Assembly: GCA_964459985.1 (NCBI GenBank)
Contig: CAYWOS010000021.1
Location: 1 to 38,239, forward strand
DNA: 38,239 nucleotides
Reading direction: 5' to 3'
From: CAYWOS01 sp964459985
GTDB lineage: Bacteria; Bacillota; Clostridia; Christensenellales; Aristaeellaceae
In this document: piece by piece, positions 25,114 through 33,255 of the stretch
Numbering within the stretch: the first letter of the stretch is position 1
Layout: the number at the start of each line of letters is the position of its first letter
Notes under the pieces: generated by a model
What the model saw: the letters and a program-made list of their open reading frames with translations, nothing else
What the model was told of the DNA's origin: nothing
Databases searched by the model: none
Translations under genes and position numbers: made by a program

Positions 25114-26892
25114 ATGTCAAGAATGATCGGTATCGATTTGGGCACGACCAATTCCTGCGTCGCCGTGATGGAAGGCTCGTCGCCCGTCGTCATTCCCAAC
25201 GCCGAGGGCGCGAACACCACGCCGTCCGTGGTGGCGTTTTTGAAGGATGGTCAGCGCGTCGTCGGGCAGATCGCCAAGCGGCAGGCGGTCACTAATCCGG
25301 ACCGCACGATCGCCTCGGTCAAGCGCGCGATGGGAAGCGGCGAAACCTATGCCATCGACGGCAAAAAGTATACGCCGCAGGAAATTTCGGCGATGATCCT
25401 GCAAAAGCTCAAGGCGGACGCCGAAAGCTATCTGGGCGACACCGTTTCGGACGCCGTGATCACCGTGCCGGCGTACTTCACCGACAGCCAGCGCCAGGCG
25501 ACCAAGGATGCCGGGCGCATCGCCGGGCTGAACGTGCTGCGCATCATCAACGAGCCGACGGCGGCGGCGCTCGCCTACGGCGTCGACAAGGAAGAGCCGC
25601 AAAAGATCATGGTGTACGATCTGGGCGGCGGCACGTTCGATGTGAGCGTGCTGGAGATCAATCAGTCGGTGATCGAGGTGCTCGCCACGGCGGGCAACAA
25701 CCGTCTGGGCGGCGACGATTTCGATACCTGCGTGAGCGAGTATCTGCTCGCCGAGTTCAGGAAACAGACCGGGATCGATCTGCACCGGGACGCCGCCGCC
25801 ATGCAGCGCGTCCGCGAGGCGGCGGAAAAGGCGAAGATCGAGTTGTCCGCCGCCATGACCGCCGAAATCAACCTGCCCTTCCTCGCGGCGGGCAAGGACG
25901 GCATGAAACATCTTGAAATCTCGCTTACGCGCGCCAAGTTCAACGAGCTGACCGAAAAGCTCGTCGAATCCACCGTGCCGCTCATGCGTCAGGCGATCGC
26001 CGACGCCGGGCTGAAAACGGGCGATCTCAACAAAGTGCTGTTGGTCGGCGGCTCCTCGCGCATTCCCGCCGTGCAGGAAACCGTCAAGCGGCTGACCGGC
26101 CGGGAGCCGAGCCGCGGCATCAATCCAGACGAGTGCGTGGCGCTGGGCGCGTCGCTTCAGGGCGGCGTGCTGACGGGATCGGTGACGGGGCTTTTGCTGC
26201 TGGACGTGACGCCGCTTTCGCTCGGCATCGAAACGGTGGGGGACGTGTTCGCCAAGATCATCGAGCGCAATACCTCGATTCCCGTGCAGCGCAGTCAGGT
26301 GTTCACCACGGCGGCGAGCTTTCAAAGCTCGGTCGAGATCAACGTATTGCAGGGTGAGCGCGAGATCGCGTCCTACAATAAGCCATTGGGCAAGTTCCGC
26401 CTCACGGGCATTCGGCGCGCGCTGCGCGGCGTGCCGCAGATCGAAGTGACCTTTTCCATCGACGCCAACGGCATCGTGAACGTCGCGGCGCGCGATCTGG
26501 ACACCGGCAAGCATCAGGACATCACCCTGACCGGCTCGGGCAACATGAGCCGCGAGGAGATCGACCGCGCCGTGCGCGAGGCGCAGAAGTACGCCGCCGA
26601 GGACAGGCAGCGCAAGAACGCCGCCGCGATCGACAACCGCGCCGAGGATCTTCTGCGTCAGGGCAAGAGCGCCCAGCGCAAGGCGAAGGACGACGACAAG
26701 CGCAATCTTCAGGTGCTGATCGACGCGCTGAAATCCGCCAAGGACGGCAAGAACGAGCGCGAGATCACCGAGAAATGCGACGAGCTGGAGCGCGCGCTGA
26801 CCGAAATGGGGAAGTATGTTCATCACGGACAGGACGCCGAAAGCGACGACGGCGCGTACGACGTCGGCACGGACGAAAACAAAGAGGAGTAA
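25114..26892 (+). CDS. dnaK: Hsp70 chaperone DnaK
   Basis: ATP-driven folding chaperone, 592 residues, a little shorter than standard DnaK (600-640). The actin-like ATPase has GIDLGTTNSC (residues 6-15), VYDLGGGTFDVSVLEI, and the phosphate-2/adenosine motif LLVGGSSRIPAVQETV. The substrate domain has VTPLSLGIET and the conserved AASFQSSVEINVLQGER core; the lid is shortened and ends in an acidic tail. ATG follows GGGAGG. Neither hrcA, grpE nor classical dnaJ lies beside it; instead it heads an operon with DUF5685, an atypical J-protein and a zinc-ribbon membrane protein. It could be the sole cellular DnaK or a second, specialised Hsp70; the window cannot tell. Confidence 0.93.
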   Translation: MSRMIGIDLGTTNSCVAVMEGSSPVVIPNAEGANTTPSVVAFLKDGQRVVGQIAKRQAVTNPDRTIASVKRAMGSGETYAIDGKKYTPQEISAMILQKLKADAESYLGDTVSDAVITVPAYFTDSQRQATKDAGRIAGLNVLRIINEPTAAALAYGVDKEEPQKIMVYDLGGGTFDVSVLEINQSVIEVLATAGNNRLGGDDFDTCVSEYLLAEFRKQTGIDLHRDAAAMQRVREAAEKAKIELSAAMTAEINLPFLAAGKDGMKHLEISLTRAKFNELTEKLVESTVPLMRQAIADAGLKTGDLNKVLLVGGSSRIPAVQETVKRLTGREPSRGINPDECVALGASLQGGVLTGSVTGLLLLDVTPLSLGIETVGDVFAKIIERNTSIPVQRSQVFTTAASFQSSVEINVLQGEREIASYNKPLGKFRLTGIRRALRGVPQIEVTFSIDANGIVNVAARDLDTGKHQDITLTGSGNMSREEIDRAVREAQKYAAEDRQRKNAAAIDNRAEDLLRQGKSAQRKAKDDDKRNLQVLIDALKSAKDGKNEREITEKCDELERALTEMGKYVHHGQDAESDDGAYDVGTDENKEE

Positions 26893-26895
26893 CGA

Positions 26896-27753
26896 TTGTT
26901 CGGATATTTGACGCTTAACGGCAGGGATTTGTCGCCCGAGAATCGAAAGCGGTACGAGGGCTTCTATTGCGGTCTGTGCCGGACGCTGAACGAGCGCTAC
27001 GGCGCGCAGGGACGCGTGACGTTGAGCAACGATATGACTTTCCTGCTCATGCTGCTCACATCGCTCTACGAGCCCGAGGAAAAGCGCCGCGAGCGTTTCT
27101 GCGTCCTGCATCCCGTGAGGCGCAGGGCGACCGTCGAAAGCGAATGGAACGCCTACGCCGCCGATATGAACGTTTTGCTGGCGTACTACAAGTGTCTTGA
27201 CGACTGGCGCGACGACCGCAGCGCCGCCGCGCGGCTGCAGGCGAGGCTGCTCAAGCGCGGATATGACGCGATCGAGGCGCGCTATCCCGCCAAATGCGCC
27301 GCCGTCCGGCGCGCGCTGGACGATATCCGCGCCGTCGAGGAACGAAACGAAATGGACGTCGACGCGGCGGCCAACCTCACGGGATTGATCATGGGCGAGA
27401 TCTACGCCTGCCGCGACGATTGCTGGCAGGCGCCGCTCCGCGCGATGGGCGAGGCGATGGGGCGGTTCGTCTATGTGATGGACGCGTACGACGATTTGCC
27501 CGCCGACATCCGCAAAAACGCCTACAACCCCCTGCGCCCGTACCTTGCGCAGGAGGAACACGAGCAGTTCTTCGCGGACAGCCTGACGATGCTGATGTCG
27601 GAATGCGCCGACGCCTTTGAAATGCTGCCGCTTGTGCAGGATGCCGAACTGATGCGCAACATCCTGTATTCGGGCGTCTGGGGGCGTTACGCGCGCAGGC
27701 GGGATATGCGCAGCCGCAGGGATTCGCGCGCGGGAAAGGAGCGTTCGAGATGA
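26896..27753 (+). CDS. DUF5685 family protein
   Basis: 285 residues, function unknown. It matches DUF5685: the start FGYLTLNGRDLSPENRKRYEG, then the conserved YCGLCRTLNERYG (Cys25, Cys28), a Lys-Cys-Leu-Asp-Asp segment (YKCLDDWRDD) and an Asp-rich helix near YVMDAYDDLPADI. The Cys and Asp clusters suggest a metal-binding helical protein, somewhat like all-alpha enzymes, but this is inference. It starts at TTG (26896) three bases after the dnaK stop with AAAGAGGAG upstream; its TGA overlaps the J-protein ATG. Coupled translation and gene order tie it to the Hsp70 machinery. Confidence 0.85.
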   Translation: MFGYLTLNGRDLSPENRKRYEGFYCGLCRTLNERYGAQGRVTLSNDMTFLLMLLTSLYEPEEKRRERFCVLHPVRRRATVESEWNAYAADMNVLLAYYKCLDDWRDDRSAAARLQARLLKRGYDAIEARYPAKCAAVRRALDDIRAVEERNEMDVDAAANLTGLIMGEIYACRDDCWQAPLRAMGEAMGRFVYVMDAYDDLPADIRKNAYNPLRPYLAQEEHEQFFADSLTMLMSECADAFEMLPLVQDAELMRNILYSGVWGRYARRRDMRSRRDSRAGKERSR

Positions 27754-28523
27754 TGCTTGACCCCTATAAGGTCCTGGGCGTGTCGCCGGGCGCGACCGAC
27801 GATGAAATCAAGGCGGCGTATCGCGCGCTCGCCAAGAAATATCATCCCGATCTCAACGGCGGCTCGGCAAGCGCCGAGGCGAAAATGAAGGAGATCAACG
27901 AAGCGTACACCGAACTGATGAAGGCGAAAAAGAACGGCGGAACGTATGCCGGTCCCAACGCCTCGCAGCAGGGAACGTACCGGCAAAACCCGTTCAATCA
28001 GGGCTACGGCTCGTACGGCTACGGCCAGCAGGGGCAGTCGCGCGGCGACGATTACGGCGGGCGGCAGGGCAATGATTTTGATTTCGGCTCGTTCTTCAAT
28101 ATGTTCGGCGGCGGCTACGGGCAGGGACAGGAGCAACGCCGGGCGTACGCGGGTTCTTATGATTTCAGGTTTTCCTCGGCGCGTCAGGCGATCATCGACG
28201 GCCGCTTCCGCGACGCCGTCGTCGAGCTTGAAAACATGGCCGAAAAATCCGCCGAATGGTATTACTGGCATTCGTGCGCCAACGCCGGTATGGGCAACCG
28301 CGTCGCCTCGCTGAACGACGCGCGCATGGCGGTCAATCTTGATCCGAACAACGCCGATTACCGCGAGTGGCTCCAGTCCATGCAGTCCGGATCGGAGGAG
28401 TACCGCCAAAACGGACGGCGCTACGGCTTCCGCGATACGCTGTGCGGCAATCCATGCCTGACGTGCTGCATCGCCAACACGCTGTGCAACTGCTGCCTCG
28501 GCGGGCGCTGCTTCTTCTGTTAG
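27750..28523 (+). CDS. J-domain protein with Gly/Tyr/Gln-rich linker, TPR-like segment and Cys-rich tail
   Basis: 257 residues. The J domain (2-58) has the HPD motif at 32-34, which stimulates Hsp70 ATPase. Residues about 65-135 are a low-complexity Gly/Tyr/Gln-rich linker; about 142-212 resemble a TPR-like pair of helices (FRDAVVELENMAE, SLNDARMAVNLDPNNADY). The last 26 residues contain nine cysteines (232, 236, 239, 240, 246, 248, 249, 254, 257). It lacks the central CxxCxGxG zinc fingers of DnaJ, so it is a class C J-protein. AAGGAG precedes the ATG, which overlaps the DUF5685 stop. It is the likely co-chaperone of the neighbouring DnaK. Stop codon TAG. Confidence 0.9.
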   Translation: MMLDPYKVLGVSPGATDDEIKAAYRALAKKYHPDLNGGSASAEAKMKEINEAYTELMKAKKNGGTYAGPNASQQGTYRQNPFNQGYGSYGYGQQGQSRGDDYGGRQGNDFDFGSFFNMFGGGYGQGQEQRRAYAGSYDFRFSSARQAIIDGRFRDAVVELENMAEKSAEWYYWHSCANAGMGNRVASLNDARMAVNLDPNNADYREWLQSMQSGSEEYRQNGRRYGFRDTLCGNPCLTCCIANTLCNCCLGGRCFFC

Positions 28524-28549
28524 GATACCGATATCGGAGGGATGGAATC

Positions 28550-28963
28550 ATGTCGTTCTGGGGAAAAATCAAGCAATCCTTTCGCGCGATGATGAGCGGG
28601 CGCAATGGCGCCGACCGTCTGGCGAGCAACTGCGTGTGGTTCGGGCTGATATTGTACATCGTATCGCTTTTCACGGGACTCGGCATCCTTGCGATCCTGT
28701 CGCTCGCGCTGTACGTTTACGGTATTTTTCGCATGTGGTCGAGAAAGATCGACAAGCGCCGCGAGGAGAACAGGCGCTATGTCGAATGGCGCAACCGCCT
28801 GTCCACGCGCGTCAGGCAGTTCTTCAAGCGCCTCAAAAACAGCAGGGAATACAAGTATTTCAAGTGCCCCCAATGCGAGGTATGGCTGCGCGTCAAGCGC
28901 GGCTCGCAACAGACGCATTTCACCTGCGGGCGCTGCAAGACCGAGTTTGACAGAAAAGCGTAG
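28550..28963 (+). CDS. Small membrane protein with C-terminal zinc ribbon
   Basis: 137 residues. An amphipathic N-terminus is followed by one or two membrane helices (about 29-62), a strongly basic stretch (63-100) and a zinc ribbon with Cys106, Cys109, Cys126 and Cys129 (CPQC...CGRC). Function unknown; this topology places the ribbon and basic region on the cytoplasmic side, where they could touch nucleic acid or proteins. ATG at 28550 follows GGAGG nine bases upstream. It lies 26 bases after the J-protein, closing the dnaK operon. Stop codon TAG. Confidence 0.82.
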   Translation: MSFWGKIKQSFRAMMSGRNGADRLASNCVWFGLILYIVSLFTGLGILAILSLALYVYGIFRMWSRKIDKRREENRRYVEWRNRLSTRVRQFFKRLKNSREYKYFKCPQCEVWLRVKRGSQQTHFTCGRCKTEFDRKA

Positions 28964-28966
28964 GGC

Positions 28967-28995
28967 TGGACAAACGGCGCGGGCTGTGCTATCCT
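28967..28995 (+). promoter_or_regulatory. Promoter of the amidohydrolase gene
   Basis: TGGACA (28967-28972), 17-base spacer, TATCCT (28990-28995), 34 bases before the ATG at 29029. Confidence 0.65.
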
Positions 28996-29028
28996 GCTGT
29001 CAATCTTGATTTTGCGGAGGGCTGCCGC

Positions 29029-29820
29029 ATGGTGTACGACGTTCACGCGCATGTGTTCCCCGAAAAGATCGCCCTTCGCGCGGGCGAAATGATTTCGCGG
29101 TTTTACGGTCTGCCCGTGCCGCACGACGGCACGGCGGCCACGCTGTTTAGCTTGAGCGACAAAGCGGGCGTCGATCGGTGCCTGATCCATTCGGTGGCGC
29201 TGACGCCGCGCAACGTCGCGTCCATCAACGCCTTTATCGCGGACGTCGCGCGCGAGCACGCCGCGCGCGTGACGGGCTTTTTTACGCTGCATCCCGATAT
29301 GGAAACGGCGGACATGGAGCGCGCCTTCCGCGATGCGCTGGACGCCGGTCTGAAGGGACTAAAAGTGCACCCCGATATGCAGGCGTTCGCGCTTGACGAT
29401 CCCCGCGCCGACCGCATGTTCGCGCTGTGCGAGGGCGTGTGTCCGGCGCTCATTCATACGGGCGACAGGCGGTATCATTATTCCAATCCCGATCAGACCA
29501 AGCGCCTGCTCAAGCGCCGTCCTCGCCTGACGGTCATCGGCGCGCATTTCGGCGGCTGGTCGGAGTGGCGCGAGGCGCAAAGGACGCTGGCGGGGGAGAA
29601 CCTGTACGTCGATACGTCCAGCTCGCAGTACGCGCTGAACGACGACGAGCTGCGCGCGGCGATCTCGGCATTCGGCGAGGAGCATGTGCTGTTCGGCAGC
29701 GATTATCCGATGTGGGACCCGGGCGACGAATTGCGGCGCATCCGCGCGCTTTCGCTCGGCGACGCGGCGGAGGAAAAAATACTGGGCGGCAATCTTGCGC
29801 GATTGCTCGGCGAGGCGTAA
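29029..29820 (+). CDS. Amidohydrolase-2 family protein (ACMSD-like TIM barrel)
   Basis: 263 residues, metal-dependent hydrolase or decarboxylase of the amidohydrolase-2 group. The first strand has the metal ligands His6 and His8 in VYDVHAHVFP; further barrel motifs are GLKVHPDMQ, ALIHTGD, GAHFGGW and the C-terminal GSDYPMWDPG with the catalytic Asp. Substrate unknown. GGAGGG precedes the ATG at 29029. It has its own promoter and is followed by the noncoding element at 29934. Confidence 0.92.
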   Translation: MVYDVHAHVFPEKIALRAGEMISRFYGLPVPHDGTAATLFSLSDKAGVDRCLIHSVALTPRNVASINAFIADVAREHAARVTGFFTLHPDMETADMERAFRDALDAGLKGLKVHPDMQAFALDDPRADRMFALCEGVCPALIHTGDRRYHYSNPDQTKRLLKRRPRLTVIGAHFGGWSEWREAQRTLAGENLYVDTSSSQYALNDDELRAAISAFGEEHVLFGSDYPMWDPGDELRRIRALSLGDAAEEKILGGNLARLLGEA

Positions 29821-29932
29821 GCGCGCCGCCTTCGGTCAGACGGCGATCAGTCGATATCTGTAATTTTCGATGATCTGACGGCAGTTCATTGGATTCCGCG
29901 ATTTCCGACGGTCGGACGCAAAAGCATAGAAA

Positions 29933-29962
29933 GAACCCCCGAGACGGCTGTCTCGGGGGTTC
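29933..29962 (+). terminator. Terminator-like hairpin at the left end of the element
   Basis: GAACCCCCGAGAC pairs perfectly with GTCTCGGGGGTTC (29933-29945 with 29950-29962, loop GGCT), 113 bases after the amidohydrolase stop. No T-run follows, so termination would depend on the stem alone. Confidence 0.5.
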
Positions 29963-30343
29963 AGGGTGTCGACAAGCCCGGTCGTTCCTCCCGGGGATGC
30001 AACGAAGGGGCGGAGTTCCGCAACCTCAATCGTCGCGGCGCATCGCTATCGCTCGCGCCGCTCCGTTTCGGTTGATTCCTCCGTTTCGCTAACGGCTTCG
30101 CCGTTCTGCCCACAGGGCAGACGCTCAACTACATCACCCTTCGTTTCTCATCCGAAACCAGCGACATGCGCGGTGGTTTCGGAACGATTTTCCGCAGAAA
30201 ATCGGTTCCTTACGCGTTTTTCCGGCCGCGCGGCAAAGCCGCGCAGGGAAAACGTGCAGTCCGAAAAAATGACTTGTTCATTTTTTCGGGGCGTGTCGAC
30301 TTTGTCGACACGCAGAACCCCCGAAACAGCCGTCTCGGGGGTT
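29934..30343. mobile_element. 410-bp MITE-like element with 42-bp terminal inverted repeats and a train of hairpins
   Basis: The left end (29934-29975) and the reverse complement of the right end (30302-30343) match at 39 of 42 bases; each end contains a terminator-like stem of its own. Inside lie consecutive strong stems: 30091-30105, 30106-30120, 30151-30183, 30181-30209, 30215-30254 (nested with 30228-30244), 30261-30289 and 30291-30313, most of them perfect. No transposase or other coding capacity, and no clear target duplication at the edges. It fits a non-autonomous miniature inverted-repeat element or a structured RNA carried between genes; I recognise no known RNA family. Confidence 0.65.
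30316..30343 (-). terminator. Terminator-like hairpin after the ABC permease gene
   Basis: AACCCCCGA pairs with TCGGGGGTT (30316-30324 with 30335-30343) and the stem continues past one mismatch. It is 25 bases past the permease stop on the minus strand and is the right-end counterpart of the stem at 29933. It lacks a minus-strand T-run. Confidence 0.5.
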
Positions 30344-30367
30344 TTCCGTTCTGCGGGTATATGCGGC

Positions 30368-31633
30368 TTACCGCGCGGTCGGCGCGGATTCCTCGGCGCG
30401 CGGGGATTCGATGGCTTGCGCGTCCGGCGTCTTGCGCTTGAATTTCTGGAAGAAGGACAGGTTCATTTTGCTCACGACGTCGAACGCGACGGCGATGAGC
30501 AGCACCAGCCCCTTCACGACCTGCTGGGTGTTTGAGGAAATGCCCATGATGGACATACCGTTGTTGAGCACACCCATGATGAGCGCGCCGATGAGCGCGC
30601 CGCCGATCGTGCCCGTGCCGCCGTACGCCGACGCGCCGCCGATGAAGCAGCTGGCGATGGCGTCCATTTCGAAGCTCTTGCCGGCCTCCGGACTGGCGGA
30701 GTTCAGACGCGCCGCGAACACAAGCCCCGCGATGGCGGCGATGAAGGACATGTTCGTGTAGGCGAAGAACATCATTTGCTTGGTCTTGACGCCCGACAGC
30801 CGCGCCGCCTTGATGTTGCCGCCGATGGCGTAAAGATGGCGGCCCTTGACGGTCTTTTGCGTGAAGAAGCTGTACACCAGCAGCAAAAAGCCCAGAATGA
30901 TCAGCACGGTGGGGATGCCCTTGTAGCGCGCCCACAGCGAGAACACCCAGATGATCACGACCGAGATGACCGTCAGTTTCGCCGCCAGCGCGCCGACGGA
31001 CTGGCTTTCGTAGCCCTTGCGCTTGCGGTTTTCATTGCTGATCACCTGAAGAACGCAGTAGATCGCGGCAATCACGATGCCCGCGAGCAGGCACAGCAGG
31101 TTCATCTTCATGCCAAACAGCGTGAAGCCTGTCGTGATGTCCGGGATAAAGCCGGTGGAAAGCTGCTGATACGCCTCCGGGAAGGGCGCGATCGTCAGGC
31201 CGTTCAGGATGAGCAGCGTGATGCCGCGAAACACCAGCATGCCCGCGAGCGTACAGATGAACGGCGGAATGCCGACATAGGCGATCCAGAAGCCCTGCCA
31301 CATGCCGATCAGGATGCCGATCAACAGGCACAGCGCGATGGACAGGTAGACGTTCCAGCCCCAGTTGATGATGAACGTGCCCGCGAACGCGCCGATCAGC
31401 GCGACTGTCGAGCCGACGGACAGGTCGATGTTGCCGCCCGTCAGGATGCACAGCAGCATGCCGATCGCGAGGATGACGACGTAGGCGTTCTGGAAGATCA
31501 GGTTGCTCACGTTCATGGGCTTGAGCAGACGCCCGCCCGTGAGGATATAGAAGAACAGGATGATAACCACCAGCGCGATCAGCATGCCAAACTGTTTGAC
31601 GTTGTTCTTGATCGCGAGCTTCAGTTTGTTCAT
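30368..31633 (-). CDS. gguB: Sugar ABC transporter permease (GguB/MmsB type)
   Basis: 421 residues, about ten membrane helices, of the BPD_transp_2 (ribose/xylose/multiple-monosaccharide) permease family. Family features include the ILTGGNIDLSVGSTVAL segment, GIPPFICTLAGMLVFRGI and the C-terminal GGASAYGGTGTIGGALIGALIMGVLNNG. The ATG at 31633 overlaps the ATPase stop by ATGA and has GGGAGAG upstream. Last gene of the binding protein-ATPase-permease operon. It moves the sugar across the membrane, probably as a homodimer. A hydrophilic, acidic tail of about 25 residues is not shared by all members. Confidence 0.93.
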   Translation of the reverse strand: MNKLKLAIKNNVKQFGMLIALVVIILFFYILTGGRLLKPMNVSNLIFQNAYVVILAIGMLLCILTGGNIDLSVGSTVALIGAFAGTFIINWGWNVYLSIALCLLIGILIGMWQGFWIAYVGIPPFICTLAGMLVFRGITLLILNGLTIAPFPEAYQQLSTGFIPDITTGFTLFGMKMNLLCLLAGIVIAAIYCVLQVISNENRKRKGYESQSVGALAAKLTVISVVIIWVFSLWARYKGIPTVLIILGFLLLVYSFFTQKTVKGRHLYAIGGNIKAARLSGVKTKQMMFFAYTNMSFIAAIAGLVFAARLNSASPEAGKSFEMDAIASCFIGGASAYGGTGTIGGALIGALIMGVLNNGMSIMGISSNTQQVVKGLVLLIAVAFDVVSKMNLSFFQKFKRKTPDAQAIESPRAEESAPTAR

Positions 31634-33171
31634 GCGACGATCTCTCCCTTGCTGTCTTGCATGATGTATCCCATGATGGATTCCTGCGTGGCGTCCGCCT
31701 GCTGAAGCTCCGCGATTAATCGGCCTTCGTTCATCACGTAGATGCGGTCGCACATGCCCAGAATCTCGGGCAATTCCGAAGATACCATCAGGATGGACTT
31801 CCCCTGTGCCGCCAGATCGTTGATGATCTGATAGATCTCATACTTCGCGCCCACGTCCACGCCGCGCGTCGGCTCGTCCATCATCAGGATATCGGGCTGC
31901 GCGAAGATCCATTTGGCGACGAGCACTTTTTGCTGATTGCCGCCCGAGAGGTTGCCGACCAACTGCTCGACCGTGGGACATTTGATGTCCAGCAGATCGC
32001 GCAATCCCTTGGCCTTGTGCAATTCCAGATCCTTGTCGATCACGTCGTGGCTGCTGATGAAGGACGGGCGCGCGAGCGTGATGTTTTCCTTGATGCTGTT
32101 GGTGATGATCAGTCCGTCGCCTTTTCTGTCCTCGGTGACGTACGCCAGCCCCGCCTCGATGGCCTGCGGGATGGAATGCAGACGTACTTCGCTGCCGTCG
32201 ATGAAGGTTTGCCCCGATATCTGCGTGCCGTAGGCGTGGCCGAACACCGACATGCACAGCTCCGTGCGCCCCGCGCCGATCAGCCCCGCGATGCCCACGA
32301 CCTCGCCCTTGTGCAGCGTAAGGCTGACGTTGTCCACCACCTTGCGATCGGTATAGAGCGGGTGGTAGACCGTCCAGTTCTTGATCTCGAGCGATACGTC
32401 GCCGATGTTGTGCTCGCGCGGGGGGAAACGGCTGGTCATTTCACGGCCTACCATGCCCCGGATGATGCGCTTTTCGCTCACATCGTCGTCCTTGGAGAGC
32501 GTTTCGATCGACTGGCCGTCGCGGATGATCGTGATTTTATCGGCGCAGTAGCTGATTTCGTTGAGCTTGTGGGAGATGAGAATGCTCGTGATGCCGCGCT
32601 GCTTGAAGGAAATCAGCATGTCCAAAAGATGCTTGGCGTCGCTCTCGTTGAGCGCCGAGGTCGGCTCGTCGAGAATGAGCAGCTTGACGTTCTTGGCAAG
32701 CGCCTTGGCGATCTCGACCAGCTGCTGCTTGCCCACGCCGATATCCTTGATGAACGTGCGCGGGTTCTCGTGCAGCCCGACCATCTCCAGGTATTCGGAG
32801 GCGCGCTTGTTCGTTTTGTCCCAGTCGATCACGCCGTACTTCGCCTGTTCGTTGCCCAGAAACATGTTTTCGGCGATGCTCAGGTAGGGCACCAGCGCCA
32901 GCTCCTGATGGATGATGACGATGCCGACGCGCTCGCTTTCCTTGATGCTGCGGAAGCGGCATTCCTTGCCCTGATAGATGACCCGGCCGTCATAGCTCCC
33001 GTAGGGATAGATGCCGCTCAGGACGTTCATCAGCGTGGACTTTCCCGCGCCGTTCTCGCCGCAGATGGCGTGGATTTCGCCCTCCTCGACCTCGAAATTA
33101 ACCTGATCGAGCGCCTTGACGCCGGGAAAGACCTTCGTGATGTTTTCCATAATCAGGATTTTACTTCCCAA
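31630..33171 (-). CDS. gguA: Sugar ABC transporter ATP-binding protein, duplicated (GguA/MmsA type)
   Basis: 513 residues with two ABC domains, as in RbsA, XylG and GguA. The first has Walker A GENGAGKST, a degenerate signature (GVGKQQLVEIAKAL) and Walker B LLILDEPTSAL. The second has a degenerate Walker A (GLIGAGRTELC), signature LSGGNQQKVLVAKW and Walker B ILMMDEPTRGVDVGAK; one-sided degeneracy is normal in this family. The start is TTG at 33171 with GGAGG eight bases upstream; a TTG at 33198 lacks such a site. Energises uptake through GguB. Confidence 0.94.
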   Translation of the reverse strand: MGSKILIMENITKVFPGVKALDQVNFEVEEGEIHAICGENGAGKSTLMNVLSGIYPYGSYDGRVIYQGKECRFRSIKESERVGIVIIHQELALVPYLSIAENMFLGNEQAKYGVIDWDKTNKRASEYLEMVGLHENPRTFIKDIGVGKQQLVEIAKALAKNVKLLILDEPTSALNESDAKHLLDMLISFKQRGITSILISHKLNEISYCADKITIIRDGQSIETLSKDDDVSEKRIIRGMVGREMTSRFPPREHNIGDVSLEIKNWTVYHPLYTDRKVVDNVSLTLHKGEVVGIAGLIGAGRTELCMSVFGHAYGTQISGQTFIDGSEVRLHSIPQAIEAGLAYVTEDRKGDGLIITNSIKENITLARPSFISSHDVIDKDLELHKAKGLRDLLDIKCPTVEQLVGNLSGGNQQKVLVAKWIFAQPDILMMDEPTRGVDVGAKYEIYQIINDLAAQGKSILMVSSELPEILGMCDRIYVMNEGRLIAELQQADATQESIMGYIMQDSKGEIVA

Positions 33172-33197
33172 GTGACCTTCCTCCCGGTTCTGAAACA

Positions 33198-33225
33198 AGG
33201 GGACGGACGAAAACGTCCGTCCCCT
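33198..33225 (-). promoter_or_regulatory. Intercistronic hairpin between binding-protein and ATPase genes
   Basis: A perfect 12-bp stem, 33198-33209 with 33214-33225, with a 4-base loop, 31 bases after the binding-protein stop. No T-run on the minus strand. Such stems commonly protect the upstream mRNA from 3' decay so that the binding protein is made in excess. Confidence 0.65.
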
Positions 33226-33255
33226 CGCGTTCGGATGATCGGTTTCCTTTGCGGA

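Larger units (their letters stand above)
29821..30367. other. 547-base noncoding gap containing a structured repeat element
   Basis: No gene is supported here: overlapping plus-strand open frames (for example 29966-30535) lack ribosome sites and run through hairpins. Bases 29934-30343 form the inverted-repeat element described separately. The first 110 bases after the amidohydrolase hold only short stems such as CGCCG...CGGCG at 29825-29844. Confidence 0.7.

Noticed and set aside
25024..25295. TTG-started small gene upstream of dnaK (AAGGAGAG before 25024)
   Set aside because: It would run into dnaK in another frame and has no similarity; the dnaK promoter candidate lies within it.
25117..27561. 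Minus-strand open frame of about 800 codons opposite dnaK and DUF5685
   Set aside because: Same reason: antisense shadow of clearly identified genes, with no recognisable domain.
29934..30343. tmRNA, RNase P RNA, SRP RNA or 6S RNA
   Set aside because: None of their conserved cores or tag-peptide signals can be found, and perfect terminal inverted repeats are not a feature of these RNAs.
29966..30535. Plus-strand open frame through the hairpin element
   Set aside because: No ribosome site, Ser/Arg/Pro-rich translation of hairpins, and it runs into the antisense side of the permease gene.
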